Assembly (NCBI GenBank): GCA_030949995.1
Contig: JAUZRY010000031.1
Coordinates: forward strand, 1-34,698
Length of the DNA stretch: 34,698 nucleotides
Reading direction: 5' to 3'
Origin: Ardenticatenia bacterium
GTDB lineage: Bacteria > Chloroflexota > Anaerolineae > Ardenticatenales > Ardenticatenaceae
Below are positions 8,162 through 15,399 of the stretch, piece after piece. Each line of letters opens with the position of its first letter. Positions within the stretch are counted from its first letter, which is position 1. The translations under genes were made by a program, and so were the position numbers. Under the pieces are notes generated by a model. The model was not told where the DNA came from and did not search any database. It worked only from the letters and a program-made list of their open reading frames with translations.

Positions 8162-8449
8162 ATGCCGAAACTGATAGAAGTCAAACCGCTAGAAAACTAT
8201 CGAATCTGGGTCAAATATTCGGATGGTGTTGAAGGTGTGGTTGATTTATCTGAACTTGTCGGCAAGGGTGTTTTCGCCGTCTGGAACGATTATCGAGAAT
8301 TCCAAAAGGTCCATATTGGGCCTAGCGGAGAAATCTCCTGGAGTGACGACATCGATCTCTGCTCAGATGCCATTTACCTCAAGGTGACAGGGAAGAAGCC
8401 TGAAGACCTCTTTCCTAAGCTCCGGGAGTTGGCCATTCATCATGCCTGA
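8162..8449 (+). CDS. DUF2442 protein (second pair)
   Basis: 95 residues with the DUF2442 pattern: IEVKPLENYRIWVKYSDGVE, VDLSELVGKGVFAVWND, and GEISWSDDIDLCSDAIYLKV. The start follows TGAGGTGGAAC. The last 8 bases overlap the ATG of the DUF4160 gene (8442), so the products are coupled. This pair has DUF2442 first and DUF4160 second, the opposite order of the pair at 6002-6533, and the sequences are only distantly alike, so they were acquired separately rather than by tandem duplication. Confidence 0.85.
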   Translation: MPKLIEVKPLENYRIWVKYSDGVEGVVDLSELVGKGVFAVWNDYREFQKVHIGPSGEISWSDDIDLCSDAIYLKVTGKKPEDLFPKLRELAIHHA

Positions 8450-8702
8450 GATCTGCCGCTTCTTTGGTATCAGTATCAAGATGTATTTCGGAGATCACCC
8501 ACCACCTCACTTTCATGGAGAATATGGGGAACACCGGGCTGTCATTGATATTCGCACATTGACGGTTATTGGGGGACACCTTCCTCCTCGCGCATTGGGG
8601 CTGGTTGTCGAATGGGCTTCCCAGCACCAGGCGGAACTTTTGGAATTGTGGGAGCGTGCAGCGAATCATCAGCCATTGTATAAGCTGCCACCACTCGCCT
8701 AA
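8442..8702 (+). CDS. DUF4160 protein (second pair)
   Basis: 86 residues. The signature GISIKMYFGDHPPPHFHGEY followed by RAVIDIRTLTVIGGHLP and RALGLVVEWASQHQAELLELW is a classic DUF4160 protein. The TAA stop at 8700-8702 is made of the R'' box of attC7 (CTC GCC TAA), so the coding end and the recombination site share bases. Intact. Partner of the DUF2442 gene it overlaps; a putative toxin-antitoxin pair by family association. Confidence 0.87.
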   Translation: MPEICRFFGISIKMYFGDHPPPHFHGEYGEHRAVIDIRTLTVIGGHLPPRALGLVVEWASQHQAELLELWERAANHQPLYKLPPLA

Positions 8703-8757
8703 GACGGGCTTCGCCTCGCTGCGCTCGGCTCGCCCGCCGCTGACGCTCACGTTGGGC
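8697..8757 (+). repeat. attC site 7 (left arm deleted)
   Basis: R' GTTGGGC (8751-8757) and L' CCGCTGACGC are intact. The R'' side reads CCACTCGCCTAA and then jumps straight to GACGGGCTTCG; compared with attC2 about 14 bases covering the last base of R'' and most of L'' are missing. The R'' remnant is still complementary over 13 bases to its own cassette start (TTAGGCGAGTGGT at 8107). Without L'' the folded recombination site should not form properly. Confidence 0.8.
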
Positions 8758-8793
8758 AGGTTCCCTTCTCTGACATCGAAATTCTCAAGGAGA

Positions 8794-9104
8794 ATGGGCA
8801 AAGTGAAAATCACCATACTAACCGCTGGTACTCGAGGAGACGTGCAACCCTATGTGGCGGTTGGAATTGGTCTTCAATCAAAGGGACACCAGGTCCGGAT
8901 CGCCACGCATCGCAATTTTAAGTCCCTGCTCGACCAATACGGGCTCGGTTTTTCTCCGGTCGAAGGTGATCCGCGTCAAATTCTTATGGGAGACGTGGGG
9001 CAGAGTCTCCTGAGCACCGACAAAAATCCCATAGCAATGATGCGGCACACCATTGCTGCCGCAGAGCCTGTCCTGCATCAAGTTTTTTATGACTATTGGA
9101 AAGC
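8794..9104 (+). pseudogene. Glycosyltransferase (GT1/GT28-like) N-terminal fragment cut by an IS
   Basis: The start at 8794 follows CTCAAGGAGA. The 103 residues before the IS read MGKVKITILTAGTRGDVQPY and GIGLQSKGHQVRIATHRNFK, matching the N-terminal nucleotide-like fold of UDP-glucose:sterol-type glycosyltransferases (the TRGDVQPY loop). The IS1-family element begins at 9105 and the translation ends a few codons later inside it. The rest of the gene is not on the far side of the IS, so a deletion accompanied or followed the insertion. It is the first gene after attC7, hence part of an eighth cassette whose attC is lost. Confidence 0.8.
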
Positions 9105-9164
9105 GGTAGTGGCGCGTTTTGACTGATGGAGTAGAATAAGGGCAACCCACTCCAGGAGGTAAGT

Positions 9165-9901
9165 ATGATTGTCGAGGTCATCGTGCGCACGTGCCCGAAA
9201 TGCGGGAGCGAGAACATCGTCAAAAACGGCCATGACTACAAGGGAGCCCAGAAGTATCACTGCCACGACTGTGGCGCTTATGGCACACTGGATAAAAAAA
9301 CGCACATCGTCCAGAAACCATTCGACAAGCCAAGGAAGCCTATTTTGAACGTATGAGTATGCGCGGGGTGGAACGGGTTTTTCAGGTGCCCCGCCAACGC
9401 CTGGCGATATGGTTGCAAGAAGAAGCCGAAACGTTGCCCGATTTGGAAACGACACTGGCCGAACCTGCCGAAGAAGACGCTTTGGAACTGGACGAATTGT
9501 GGTCATTTGTCCAAAAGAAGGATAACAAACGCTGGATATGGATCGCCCTGTTGCGGAGTACCCGGCAGATTGTGGCCTACGCCATCGGAGACCGTAGCGA
9601 AGCCTCATGCCGACGCTTATGGGAACGAATCCCCGCGCGTTATCGTCGCCTGCAAACCTTCAGCGACTTTTGGGAAGCCTATCAAAAAGTCGTGCCTCCG
9701 GAACAGCATCAGGCGGTAGGGAAAGAGACAGGCCAGACGGCGCATGTGGAACGCTGGAATAATACCCTGCGACAACGGGTAGGACGCTTCGTGCGCACAA
9801 CACTCTCGTTCTCCAAATCGGAAACGTTCCATGAAATTGCCCTGAAGCTCTTTGTCTTCCGCTACAACCGGCGAAGGCTGGCTCTCATCAGTCAAACATA
9901 A
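9165..9901 (+). CDS. IS1-family transposase made by programmed -1 frameshift
   Basis: The first frame encodes a zinc ribbon (CPKCGS, CHDCG) and would stop at 9356. At A7C (9294-9301) a -1 slip gives NAHRPETIRQAKEAYFERMS joined to MRGVERVF, the normal IS1 InsAB' junction, and continues to 9901. DDE residues are in LELDELWSFVQKKDNK, TFSDFWEAY and HVERWNNTLRQRVGRF, followed by VRTTLSFSKS. The fused product would be about 245 residues, the usual IS1-family size. The ribosome site is CCAGGAGGTAAGT. The element looks intact as to its transposase. The second frame also has its own ATG at 9353. Confidence 0.88.
9294..9301 (+). promoter_or_regulatory. Programmed -1 ribosomal frameshift site
   Basis: AAAAAAAC in codon context GAT AAA AAA ACG. 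It is the IS1-type slippery heptamer placed exactly between the zinc-ribbon and catalytic frames; sliding back one base restores the conserved junction sequence. Confidence 0.8.
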
Positions 9902-9910
9902 CCACTACCG

Positions 9911-10453
9911 CCTCCGGAACACATAGGCTGGCGCATCAAGGCGTGGGAAGTGAAGCCGGATGAAGCCGCCCATGAGGCAGTCCGACGGCGGGCGGGCAAG
10001 TTTGTGCTGGCCACCAACGAATTGGATGAAACGGCCTTGCCGGCGGAAGAGATTCTGGTGGCCTACAAAGGGCAAGGGGTGGGACCGGAACGAGGCTTTC
10101 GCTTCCTGAAAGACCCGTGGTTCTTTGCCGACAGCCTGTTTCTGAAGTCGCCGCAGCGCATCATGGCCCTGGTGATGGTGATGGGCTTGGCGCTGTTGGT
10201 GTATGCCCTGGCTGAACACAAGCTGCGGCAGCGTCTGCAAGAGACGGGGGAGAGCATCCCCAATCAAGTGGGCAAGCCGACCCAGCGTCCGACCCTGCGC
10301 CGCATCTTTCAGATATTTGAGGGCATCGACGTGTTGATTGTCGAGAAAGCACAAGGTATTGAACGGCATGTCTTGAACCTCACCACGTTGCATCGACGCA
10401 TCTTGCGCCTGCTAGGGCCACACGTCCAAAAATGCTATCTTGCCCCAGGGTAG
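9911..10453 (+). pseudogene. IS1634-family transposase, C-terminal part only
   Basis: The frame is open right from the IS1-family boundary (IGWRIKAWEVKPDEAAHEAV) with no start of its own. It carries the C-terminal catalytic Glu region (GPERGFRFLKDPWFFADSLF then LKSPQRIMALVMVMGLALLV) and NQVGKPTQRPTLRRIFQIFE, typical of IS1634-family (IS4 superfamily) transposases. Roughly the N-terminal two thirds are missing, presumably lost when the IS1-family element arrived. The sequence after the stop, GCGGAAAGTGGGTTA (10455-10469), could be the element's right end, cut by the next IS at about 10472. Confidence 0.8.
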
Positions 10454-10471
10454 TGCGGAAAGTGGGTTAGA

Positions 10472-11852
10472 ACTGGACATTGGCAAATTTAGGTTTGGCA
10501 AGGCTTCGGCAGCTGTGGTCGAGCAATGCACATAAAAGAATCAGCCCCTGCGGAGCCGCCGGCTGGCAAGCTGAAACCTGGCACAAGGCACCACCGCCTT
10601 GACCTCGAGCAAACCTACGATTGCATTCGAGAGCCGTGTCGCCTTTAAGCGGTCCGGGGCATGGTGATGAAGCGTTCCAGAATCGGTTCGATGCCGCCCG
10701 TCTGGATCGCTTCCTGGCACGCGGCAATCAGGACAGCCCGCGCATGTTCGGCCCGATGTTGCCGCATCACGTCGGCCACGGAATAGAGTGGCTGTCCACG
10801 CGCCCGGGCTTCGTAAAGCCGCCATTGCAGGAAGGTCAACACCAGATGGACCACGGCGTCCCATTTCTCGATGGCTTCGTAGGCGTGCATTCTGAAGTCC
10901 CCCAGGCCCAATGCTTGCTTCAGGTACCAGTAGTCGACTTCCAGAGCCCAACGGTTCCCATACCAAGTCAGTACCGTGTGTGCCGCCAAGCTCAAGTCGG
11001 TACACAGGAAGTACTTCGGGTGCTTGTCCCGAGGGTGCCGTTTGGAGATCAAGACGCAGACATCGAAGGGGAGGTCGCTCAGACGTCCCTGCACTGGGCG
11101 CACGAAATAGGTGCGCACGCCGCCGTCTGCAGCGGGAACCCGGGCGCGGGTAGACCGCTTGTGCCTCAACCGTTGATTCTATTGGTCAACTCGGGTACCG
11201 TTCAGCTTGCGGTTGGACTTGAGGGCACCGATGAGATGCCAGCCTTGTCGCCGTATCCACTTGATCAGCTTGCCCCCGCATACCGGCGGTCGAACAAGAC
11301 ATAGACCTTGTAGCCGTTCGGGAGGTGAGGCCGCAGTTCCGCCAACAGCTCCCGCGCCAGGCGATACTTGCTGCGGAAGCGCAGACGCGCCTCCTTGGGC
11401 CGCCGGCGGTTGAGCCGCCGCACCGTTTTGGCCCGCAAGTAGATCCGCCAGGCGAAAGTGTCACTCCACGGACCGATCTGCACCTTACAGGTGACATGAA
11501 CCGCTCCCTTGCAGTAGCGGGTCTGCCCTTTGCCATTGGGGCTGTGGTCAAAGACGAGGTCCACCGCCTCCAGCCGCCGGGTGTCTTTGTCCTTGCGGCT
11601 GACCGTGTCATCAATGCTCACCCAGATGATGGGTGCCTCGCCGGCCTCCTGGGCACGCTGCAGCAGATCGGCGATGTGGCTTCGAGAGTGTCAGATGCAG
11701 GGCCAACATGAACCTGACAAGCAGCGCCGATGGGTGTATAATTCGTTTCAGCATGGGGTCACCTCCTGGTTTGGAACCGGGCTTGGCTTTCCGCCAAGTC
11801 TACCAGGAGTGGCCCCATGCATCAACTCAGAGCAAATTTGCCAAAGTCCAGT
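10472..11852 (-). mobile_element. IS701-like (IS4 superfamily) element, degenerate
   Basis: Bounded by inverted repeats ACTGGACATTGGCAAATTT (10472-10490) and, on the other strand, ACTGGACTTTGGCAAATTT (11852 leftward), 18 of 19 identical. It contains one minus-strand transposase remnant. No clear target duplication. The right end stops 20 bp short of the stop codon of the cytochrome gene, so this element marks the border between the mobile region and the chromosomal genes. Confidence 0.75.
10645..11754 (-). pseudogene. IS701-like transposase, frameshifts plus a nonsense codon
   Basis: The start at 11754 has a good ribosome site (GGAGGTGACCCC). The first 26 residues (MLKRIIHPSALLVRFMLALH..) then jump frame near 11690 to IADLLQRAQEAGEAPIIWVS and IDDTVSRKDKDTRR, the first catalytic Asp. 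After YVLFDRRYAG (second Asp) the frame changes again near 11265, and a TAG interrupts at about 11182 (..RVDQ stop NQRLRHKRS). The final part holds WYGNRWALEVDYWYLKQALG with the catalytic Glu. The N-terminal region ahead of the first Asp is shorter than usual, so an internal deletion is likely. Not functional. Confidence 0.72.
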
Positions 11853-11871
11853 AATTTATACGGGGTTATAA

Positions 11872-12492
11872 CTACGGGGTCATTTCCGTGGGCCCCCGCC
11901 CCATGAACTTGTGACACGCCTCACATTGGGGGAAGACCACCTCCCGGGAGATGAAGAACTCGAACTCGTTGCCCAGCATGTGGCTTACATGGCAGTCCAC
12001 ACAGCGAATGGTTGTTGGTGCTCCTTCTTCTAAGAAGTACCAGTGCATGTGATTCTCGAAACTGCGATCATCGGCCCACGTGCGGTGACACTGAATGCAG
12101 ACCTCGTCGGGCAGGGGCTTGTCCATCTTGGCAGGCTGCTCAAAGTCGCCGGTGATAAAGGCGTAAGCATCCCGAAAGGCCAGGGCCAATCCCTGGACCC
12201 GGCCGCGGAAGCCCACTCCACCGTGACAGTCGATACAGCGCACGCCATCAGGCCGCACGTTCGTGGCCAAGGCGTGGGCAGCCGCCAGCGTGGAGGCAAA
12301 CCCGTCGCGCTTGGCCTCGGAGAAACGTCGCACAAATGTAACCTCAGGCTCGGTGTGACAGGCGGCACAGAACTCATTGTTCTGCTCCAAGACAATGGCC
12401 CCACCCACCCCGGTCAAGCTGAGGGCGCCGGCCACCACGATGATGAGCACAAACCAGTGCAATAGGCGTTGCCGCCGCAAGGAAGAACCCAT
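11872..12492 (-). CDS. Pentaheme NapC/NirT-type membrane cytochrome c
   Basis: 206 residues from ATG 12492, chosen because GGAGGGCACTC directly precedes it; a GTG at 12507 is possible. One N-terminal anchor (LLHWFVLIIVVAGALSLTG), then five heme-binding CxxCH motifs: CAACH (residue ~42), CIDCH, CIQCH, CVDCH and CEACH. NapC/NirT proteins pass electrons from the quinol pool to periplasmic reductases; classical NapC has four hemes, so the fifth is noteworthy. The gene lies 18 bp downstream of a molybdoenzyme gene on the same strand and should carry electrons to or from it. Intact. Confidence 0.88.
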   Translation of the reverse strand: MGSSLRRQRLLHWFVLIIVVAGALSLTGVGGAIVLEQNNEFCAACHTEPEVTFVRRFSEAKRDGFASTLAAAHALATNVRPDGVRCIDCHGGVGFRGRVQGLALAFRDAYAFITGDFEQPAKMDKPLPDEVCIQCHRTWADDRSFENHMHWYFLEEGAPTTIRCVDCHVSHMLGNEFEFFISREVVFPQCEACHKFMGRGPTEMTP

Positions 12493-12510
12493 GAGTGCCC
12501 TCCACACCGA

Positions 12511-13617
12511 TCAAGCCTCAACGAGGACTCTGATGGCGTGAATGCGGGACGTACCGTCCGGGAACGTGTCATCCAGCAGACCACCCCCTACGCCCTCCTG
12601 GCGCACGCCGTTGCCATCGGTGGCCCGCGCCTTGATCACAAACCGGCCTTGGAGGCCTGTGGTGTCCCATTCGTAGCGCCAGAGCGTCCAGACCACCTCC
12701 GGGTACTCGCGGGCTTGGATCAACTCGGCGTCATACCAGGCATCACCGATGCCCACCTCCACGCGCCGGACGCCCGAGCGGCCGGCAAAGGCACGGCCGC
12801 TGATGACGACGCGGGTGCCGCTCTTGATGCGAGCTTGGTTCTCGGGCGTTTCGATCTGGGAATTCACCTTGATCGTGGCCTCGTTGCTCCACCCCTTGCG
12901 CTCCCAATACCCCAAGTAGGGCATGTCCGTCAACTCCAGCTCCACGAGCCACTTGGGCTGCTTCATGCCGTAGCGGCCCGGCCAGAGACAGCGCACCGGG
13001 TAGCCGTGCTCGTGGGGAACGGGCTCGCCGTTCATGCTGATGGCCAAATAGGCCAACGGGTCCATGGCCAGCTCCACGGGAATACTGGTGTGAAAGCCGT
13101 CGGCCGCACGCGCGATCACTTCCACGGCCGAGGGCGAGGGGTCGGCCATTTCCAACACCTCCCGCAGGGGCACCACCTCCCACACAGCGTTGCCGATCAG
13201 GTTCCCTCCCACCGGGTTGGAGATGCACTCCAGCGTGCGCATGTGCGCGCCGGCCGAAAGCTGCTTCAAATCCTCAAACGAGAGCGAGAGCTCCCGCTCG
13301 ACCAGGCCCGTTACTTTCAAGCGGTAGCTCTCCAAGTCTATAGCCGGGATCCCCCGTCCGATGTCCACCGTGTAGAACTCCTCGTTGGGCGTCACGCGCA
13401 CCTCCCCTGTCCGCACCACGGGCGTGCTCGGCGGCGGCGTGGCGGGTTGAGACGGCGACGTGGTGGGAACGGCCGGCCGAGCGGTGGGAGATGGCACGCT
13501 CTCCTGGGACGCGGGTGAACGGGAAGAACCCACCCTCGACACACACCCTGAGATCACGAGTGCTCCTGCACCGGCAGTCAGTCGCAATAACTCACGGCGT
13601 GAAAGGCGACGCATCAT
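12511..13617 (-). CDS. Sulfite-oxidase-family molybdopterin oxidoreductase, Tat-exported lipoprotein
   Basis: 368 residues from ATG 13617, behind GGAGGGGGGGATATG. The N-terminus MRRLSRRELLRLTAGAGALV followed by ISGC combines a twin-arginine motif with a lipobox Cys (residue 25); a Ser/Thr/Pro-rich linker follows to about residue 70. The catalytic domain has RTLECISNPVGGNLIG, with Cys ~131 the probable molybdenum ligand, then YPVRCLWPGRYGMKQPKWL, and a C-terminal immunoglobulin-like dimerisation domain (VRRVEVGIGDAWYDAEL, WRYEWDT). The family includes sulfite oxidases, plant-type nitrate reductases and MsrP; the substrate cannot be read from sequence alone. It is followed by a pentaheme cytochrome in the same operon. 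A tungstate/molybdate-type transporter lies about 11 kb away. Intact. Confidence 0.88.
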   Translation of the reverse strand: MMRRLSRRELLRLTAGAGALVISGCVSRVGSSRSPASQESVPSPTARPAVPTTSPSQPATPPPSTPVVRTGEVRVTPNEEFYTVDIGRGIPAIDLESYRLKVTGLVERELSLSFEDLKQLSAGAHMRTLECISNPVGGNLIGNAVWEVVPLREVLEMADPSPSAVEVIARAADGFHTSIPVELAMDPLAYLAISMNGEPVPHEHGYPVRCLWPGRYGMKQPKWLVELELTDMPYLGYWERKGWSNEATIKVNSQIETPENQARIKSGTRVVISGRAFAGRSGVRRVEVGIGDAWYDAELIQAREYPEVVWTLWRYEWDTTGLQGRFVIKARATDGNGVRQEGVGGGLLDDTFPDGTSRIHAIRVLVEA

Positions 13618-13659
13618 ATCCCCCCCTCCAGTTCCAATAGTTCCAGAATGATAGTAAAT

Positions 13660-13688
13660 ATCATAGGCACCGCCCCAGCCCCGTCCAA
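13660..13688 (-). promoter_or_regulatory. Candidate promoter for the molybdoenzyme-cytochrome operon
   Basis: Read on the minus strand: -35-like TTGGAC (13688-13683), 17-base spacer, -10 TATGAT (13665-13660; five of six consensus). The -35 is weak. It lies 43 bp before the start codon. Confidence 0.4.
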
Positions 13689-13779
13689 ATGTTGTAGACT
13701 TTTCCCCGCCCATCATCGATCGACAGGTGGGGCGCGAGGGCGGCACGTGCGAGTTGTCCATTTTTTGCACAAGATTTGG

Positions 13780-13808
13780 TTGCAATACGGTGTGGAATAT
13801 GGTATACT
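13780..13808 (+). promoter_or_regulatory. Candidate sigma-70-type promoter for the AAA ATPase operon
   Basis: -35 TTGCAA (13780-13785), 17-base spacer, -10 TATACT (13803-13808), in a short AT-rich patch 41 bp before the ATG. It diverges from the molybdoenzyme promoter candidate. Confidence 0.5.
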
Positions 13809-13848
13809 CGTTTTCACAATTGGCTGGTAAGAGCTCCGCAGGAAGATC

Positions 13849-15399
13849 ATGAACGGGCGCAGCGTCTCCGAGCTGGAAACCCTGATCCGGGCCAAGTACC
13901 CGCTCCTCTACATCCTCTCGTCCGAGGAGCGGCGAGTGGAGGACATGTTGCGCCAGGTGGCCACCCGGCGCCACAAGCGCCTTCTGGGGTGGACGGTGAC
14001 TGGTGGCTTCATGGACCTCTCCACCCCGAGGGCCACACCCGCAGCCGCCAACGTGCGCGATCCTCTGCGCGCCCTCGATTACGTGGCGGACGCCGATGAA
14101 CCGGCCATCTTCCTCCTGAAGGACTTCCACCCTTACTTGGACACCGTTCGGCTGCCCGTCGAGAACGCCATCACCGTCCGTCGGCTGCGCGACTTGGCAG
14201 CCGAGCTCAAGGAGAGCCGCAAGACGCTCGTGCTCCTCTCGCCCGTGCCGGTGATTCCGCCGGAACTGGAGAAGGACATCACCCTGCTGGACTACAGCCT
14301 GCCCACCCCGGCCGAGCTGGAAATCGCCCTGGAGCGGGTCCTCCGGTCAGCTCGGCAGTTGGGCGGCCGGCTGCGCGGCCTGAAGCTGGACGACGAAGGA
14401 CGTGCCGAGGTGGTGCGCGCGGCCCAAGGGCTCACCTGCACCGAGGCGGAAAACGCCTTTGCCCGCTCCCTGGTGCTCACCGGCCGGCTGAAGCCCGACA
14501 TCATCAGCCAGGAGAAACAGGCCATCATCCGCAAATCGCGCGTGCTCGAATACTTCGAGGCCCAGGAGAATTTCTCGGATGTCGGGGGCATGGGGGAGCT
14601 CAAGGAGTGGCTGCGCAAGCGAGGACAAGCCTTCAGCGAACGCGCCCGGCGCTTTGGCCTGCCCGAACCGAGAGGGCTGCTCCTCATCGGCGTGCAGGGC
14701 AGCGGCAAGAGCCTCATGGCCAAAGCCATCGCCCGCCAGTGGCGCCTGCCCCTTCTGCGGCTCGACATGGGGCGCATCTTCGGCGAGCTGGTGGGTGCCT
14801 CTGAACACAACATGCGCCAAGCCTTGCGGCTGGCCGAGACGGTAGCTCCCTGTGTGGTCTGGCTGGATGAGGTGGAGAAGGGCTTGGCCGGCGGCGGCAG
14901 CGGGCGCTCCGACGCCGGCACGGCGGCCCGCGTGTTGGCCACCTTTCTCACCTGGATGCAGGAGAAGAGCGCCCCCGCCTTTGTCGTGGCCACGGCCAAC
15001 GACATCCGTCGCCTGCCGCCAGAGGTGCTCCGCAAGGGGCGTTTCGACGAGATCTTCTTCATCGATTTGCCCACCTTAGAAGAGCGGGAGGAAATCTGGC
15101 GCATCCACCTGCGCCGGCGAGGGCGCAATCCCATTCACTTCGACTTGGAACGGCTGGCCGTGGAGAGCGAAGGCTTCAGCGGGGCCGAGATCGAGCAGGT
15201 GGTGATCAACGCCCTCTACGATGCCTTCGATGAAGAACGTGACCTCCAGATGCACGACCTGTTGCGCAACTTGACCCAGACGATTCCCCTCGCCCACACC
15301 ATGAGGGAGGAAATCAGTGCGCTGCGCCTCTGGGCGCGCACCAACGCCCGCTCGGCCAGCTCGGCCGGGTGGCAACAGCCGTGGGAGGTGCCCGCGTGA
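13849..15399 (+). CDS. Ycf46-like AAA-family ATPase
   Basis: 516 residues. The N-terminal ~230 residues lack known catalytic motifs but have the Ycf46 look ([53 protein letters not shown]). The AAA domain follows: Walker A GVQGSGKS (residues 281-288), Walker B VVWLDEVE (~336-343), sensor-1 [20 protein letters not shown] with arginine finger, and a helical lid. Ycf46-type proteins occur in cyanobacteria, plastids and Chloroflexota; their role is poorly known, with carbon-uptake regulation suggested in cyanobacteria. The stop overlaps the GTG start of the next membrane-protein gene (GTGA), so an operon is clear. A good promoter lies at 13780. Intact. Confidence 0.82.
   Translation: MNGRSVSELETLIRAKYPLLYILSSEERRVEDMLRQVATRRHKRLLGWTVTGGFMDLSTPRATPAAANVRDPLRALDYVADADEPAIFLLKDFHPYLDTVRLPVENAITVRRLRDLAAELKESRKTLVLLSPVPVIPPELEKDITLLDYSLPTPAELEIALERVLRSARQLGGRLRGLKLDDEGRAEVVRAAQGLTCTEAENAFARSLVLTGRLKPDIISQEKQAIIRKSRVLEYFEAQENFSDVGGMGELKEWLRKRGQAFSERARRFGLPEPRGLLLIGVQGSGKSLMAKAIARQWRLPLLRLDMGRIFGELVGASEHNMRQALRLAETVAPCVVWLDEVEKGLAGGGSGRSDAGTAARVLATFLTWMQEKSAPAFVVATANDIRRLPPEVLRKGRFDEIFFIDLPTLEEREEIWRIHLRRRGRNPIHFDLERLAVESEGFSGAEIEQVVINALYDAFDEERDLQMHDLLRNLTQTIPLAHTMREEISALRLWARTNARSASSAGWQQPWEVPA

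Larger units (their letters stand above)
1..8757 (+). mobile_element. Integron gene-cassette array (attI-distal part, no integrase in window)
   Basis: A run of short gene cassettes, each ended by an attC-like imperfect palindrome. Cassette junctions (cut between G and TT of the R' box) fall at 967/968, 1830/1831, 5953/5954, 6608/6609, 7370/7371, 8106/8107 and 8751/8752. Each complete cassette begins with bases complementary to the R'' box of its own attC: cassette 2 matches over 10 bases, cassette 6 over 9, cassette 7 over 13. This is the signature of cassettes excised and inserted as circles by an IntI-type tyrosine recombinase. All genes read rightward into their attC, so attI and intI should lie left of the window. 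Without intI in view it could equally be a CALIN, that is, attC clusters lacking an integrase. Base composition is visibly less GC-rich than the chromosomal half, and indels are frequent. Confidence 0.88.
9105..9909 (+). mobile_element. IS1-family element (insA/insB type)
   Basis: 805 bp. The left end reads GGTAGTGGCGCG then TTTTGACTGATG; the reverse complement of the right end reads GGTAGTGGTTAT then GTTTGACTGATG, giving imperfect inverted repeats like the GGTGATGCTGCC...ACTGAT ends of IS1. It encodes a two-frame transposase. I find no target duplication: the left flank is the glycosyltransferase and the right flank is another transposase, as if adjacent DNA had been deleted or two copies had recombined. 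Confidence 0.83.

Noticed and set aside
895..8757. Palindromic repeats as REP elements, terminators or a CRISPR array
   Set aside because: Spacing is irregular and follows genes. The boxes match attC rules (RYYYAAC/GTTRRRY, bulged L''), and each R'' fits its own cassette start, which REP or CRISPR repeats would not do.
9095..9920. Target-site duplication around the second IS1-family element
   Set aside because: The flanks GACTATTGGAAAGC and GCCTCCGGAACAC share no direct repeat beyond two bases.
12469..13518. 349-codon + strand open frame opposite the molybdoenzyme
   Set aside because: It is the shadow of a well-recognised gene on the other strand; His/Gly/Arg-rich with no motif.
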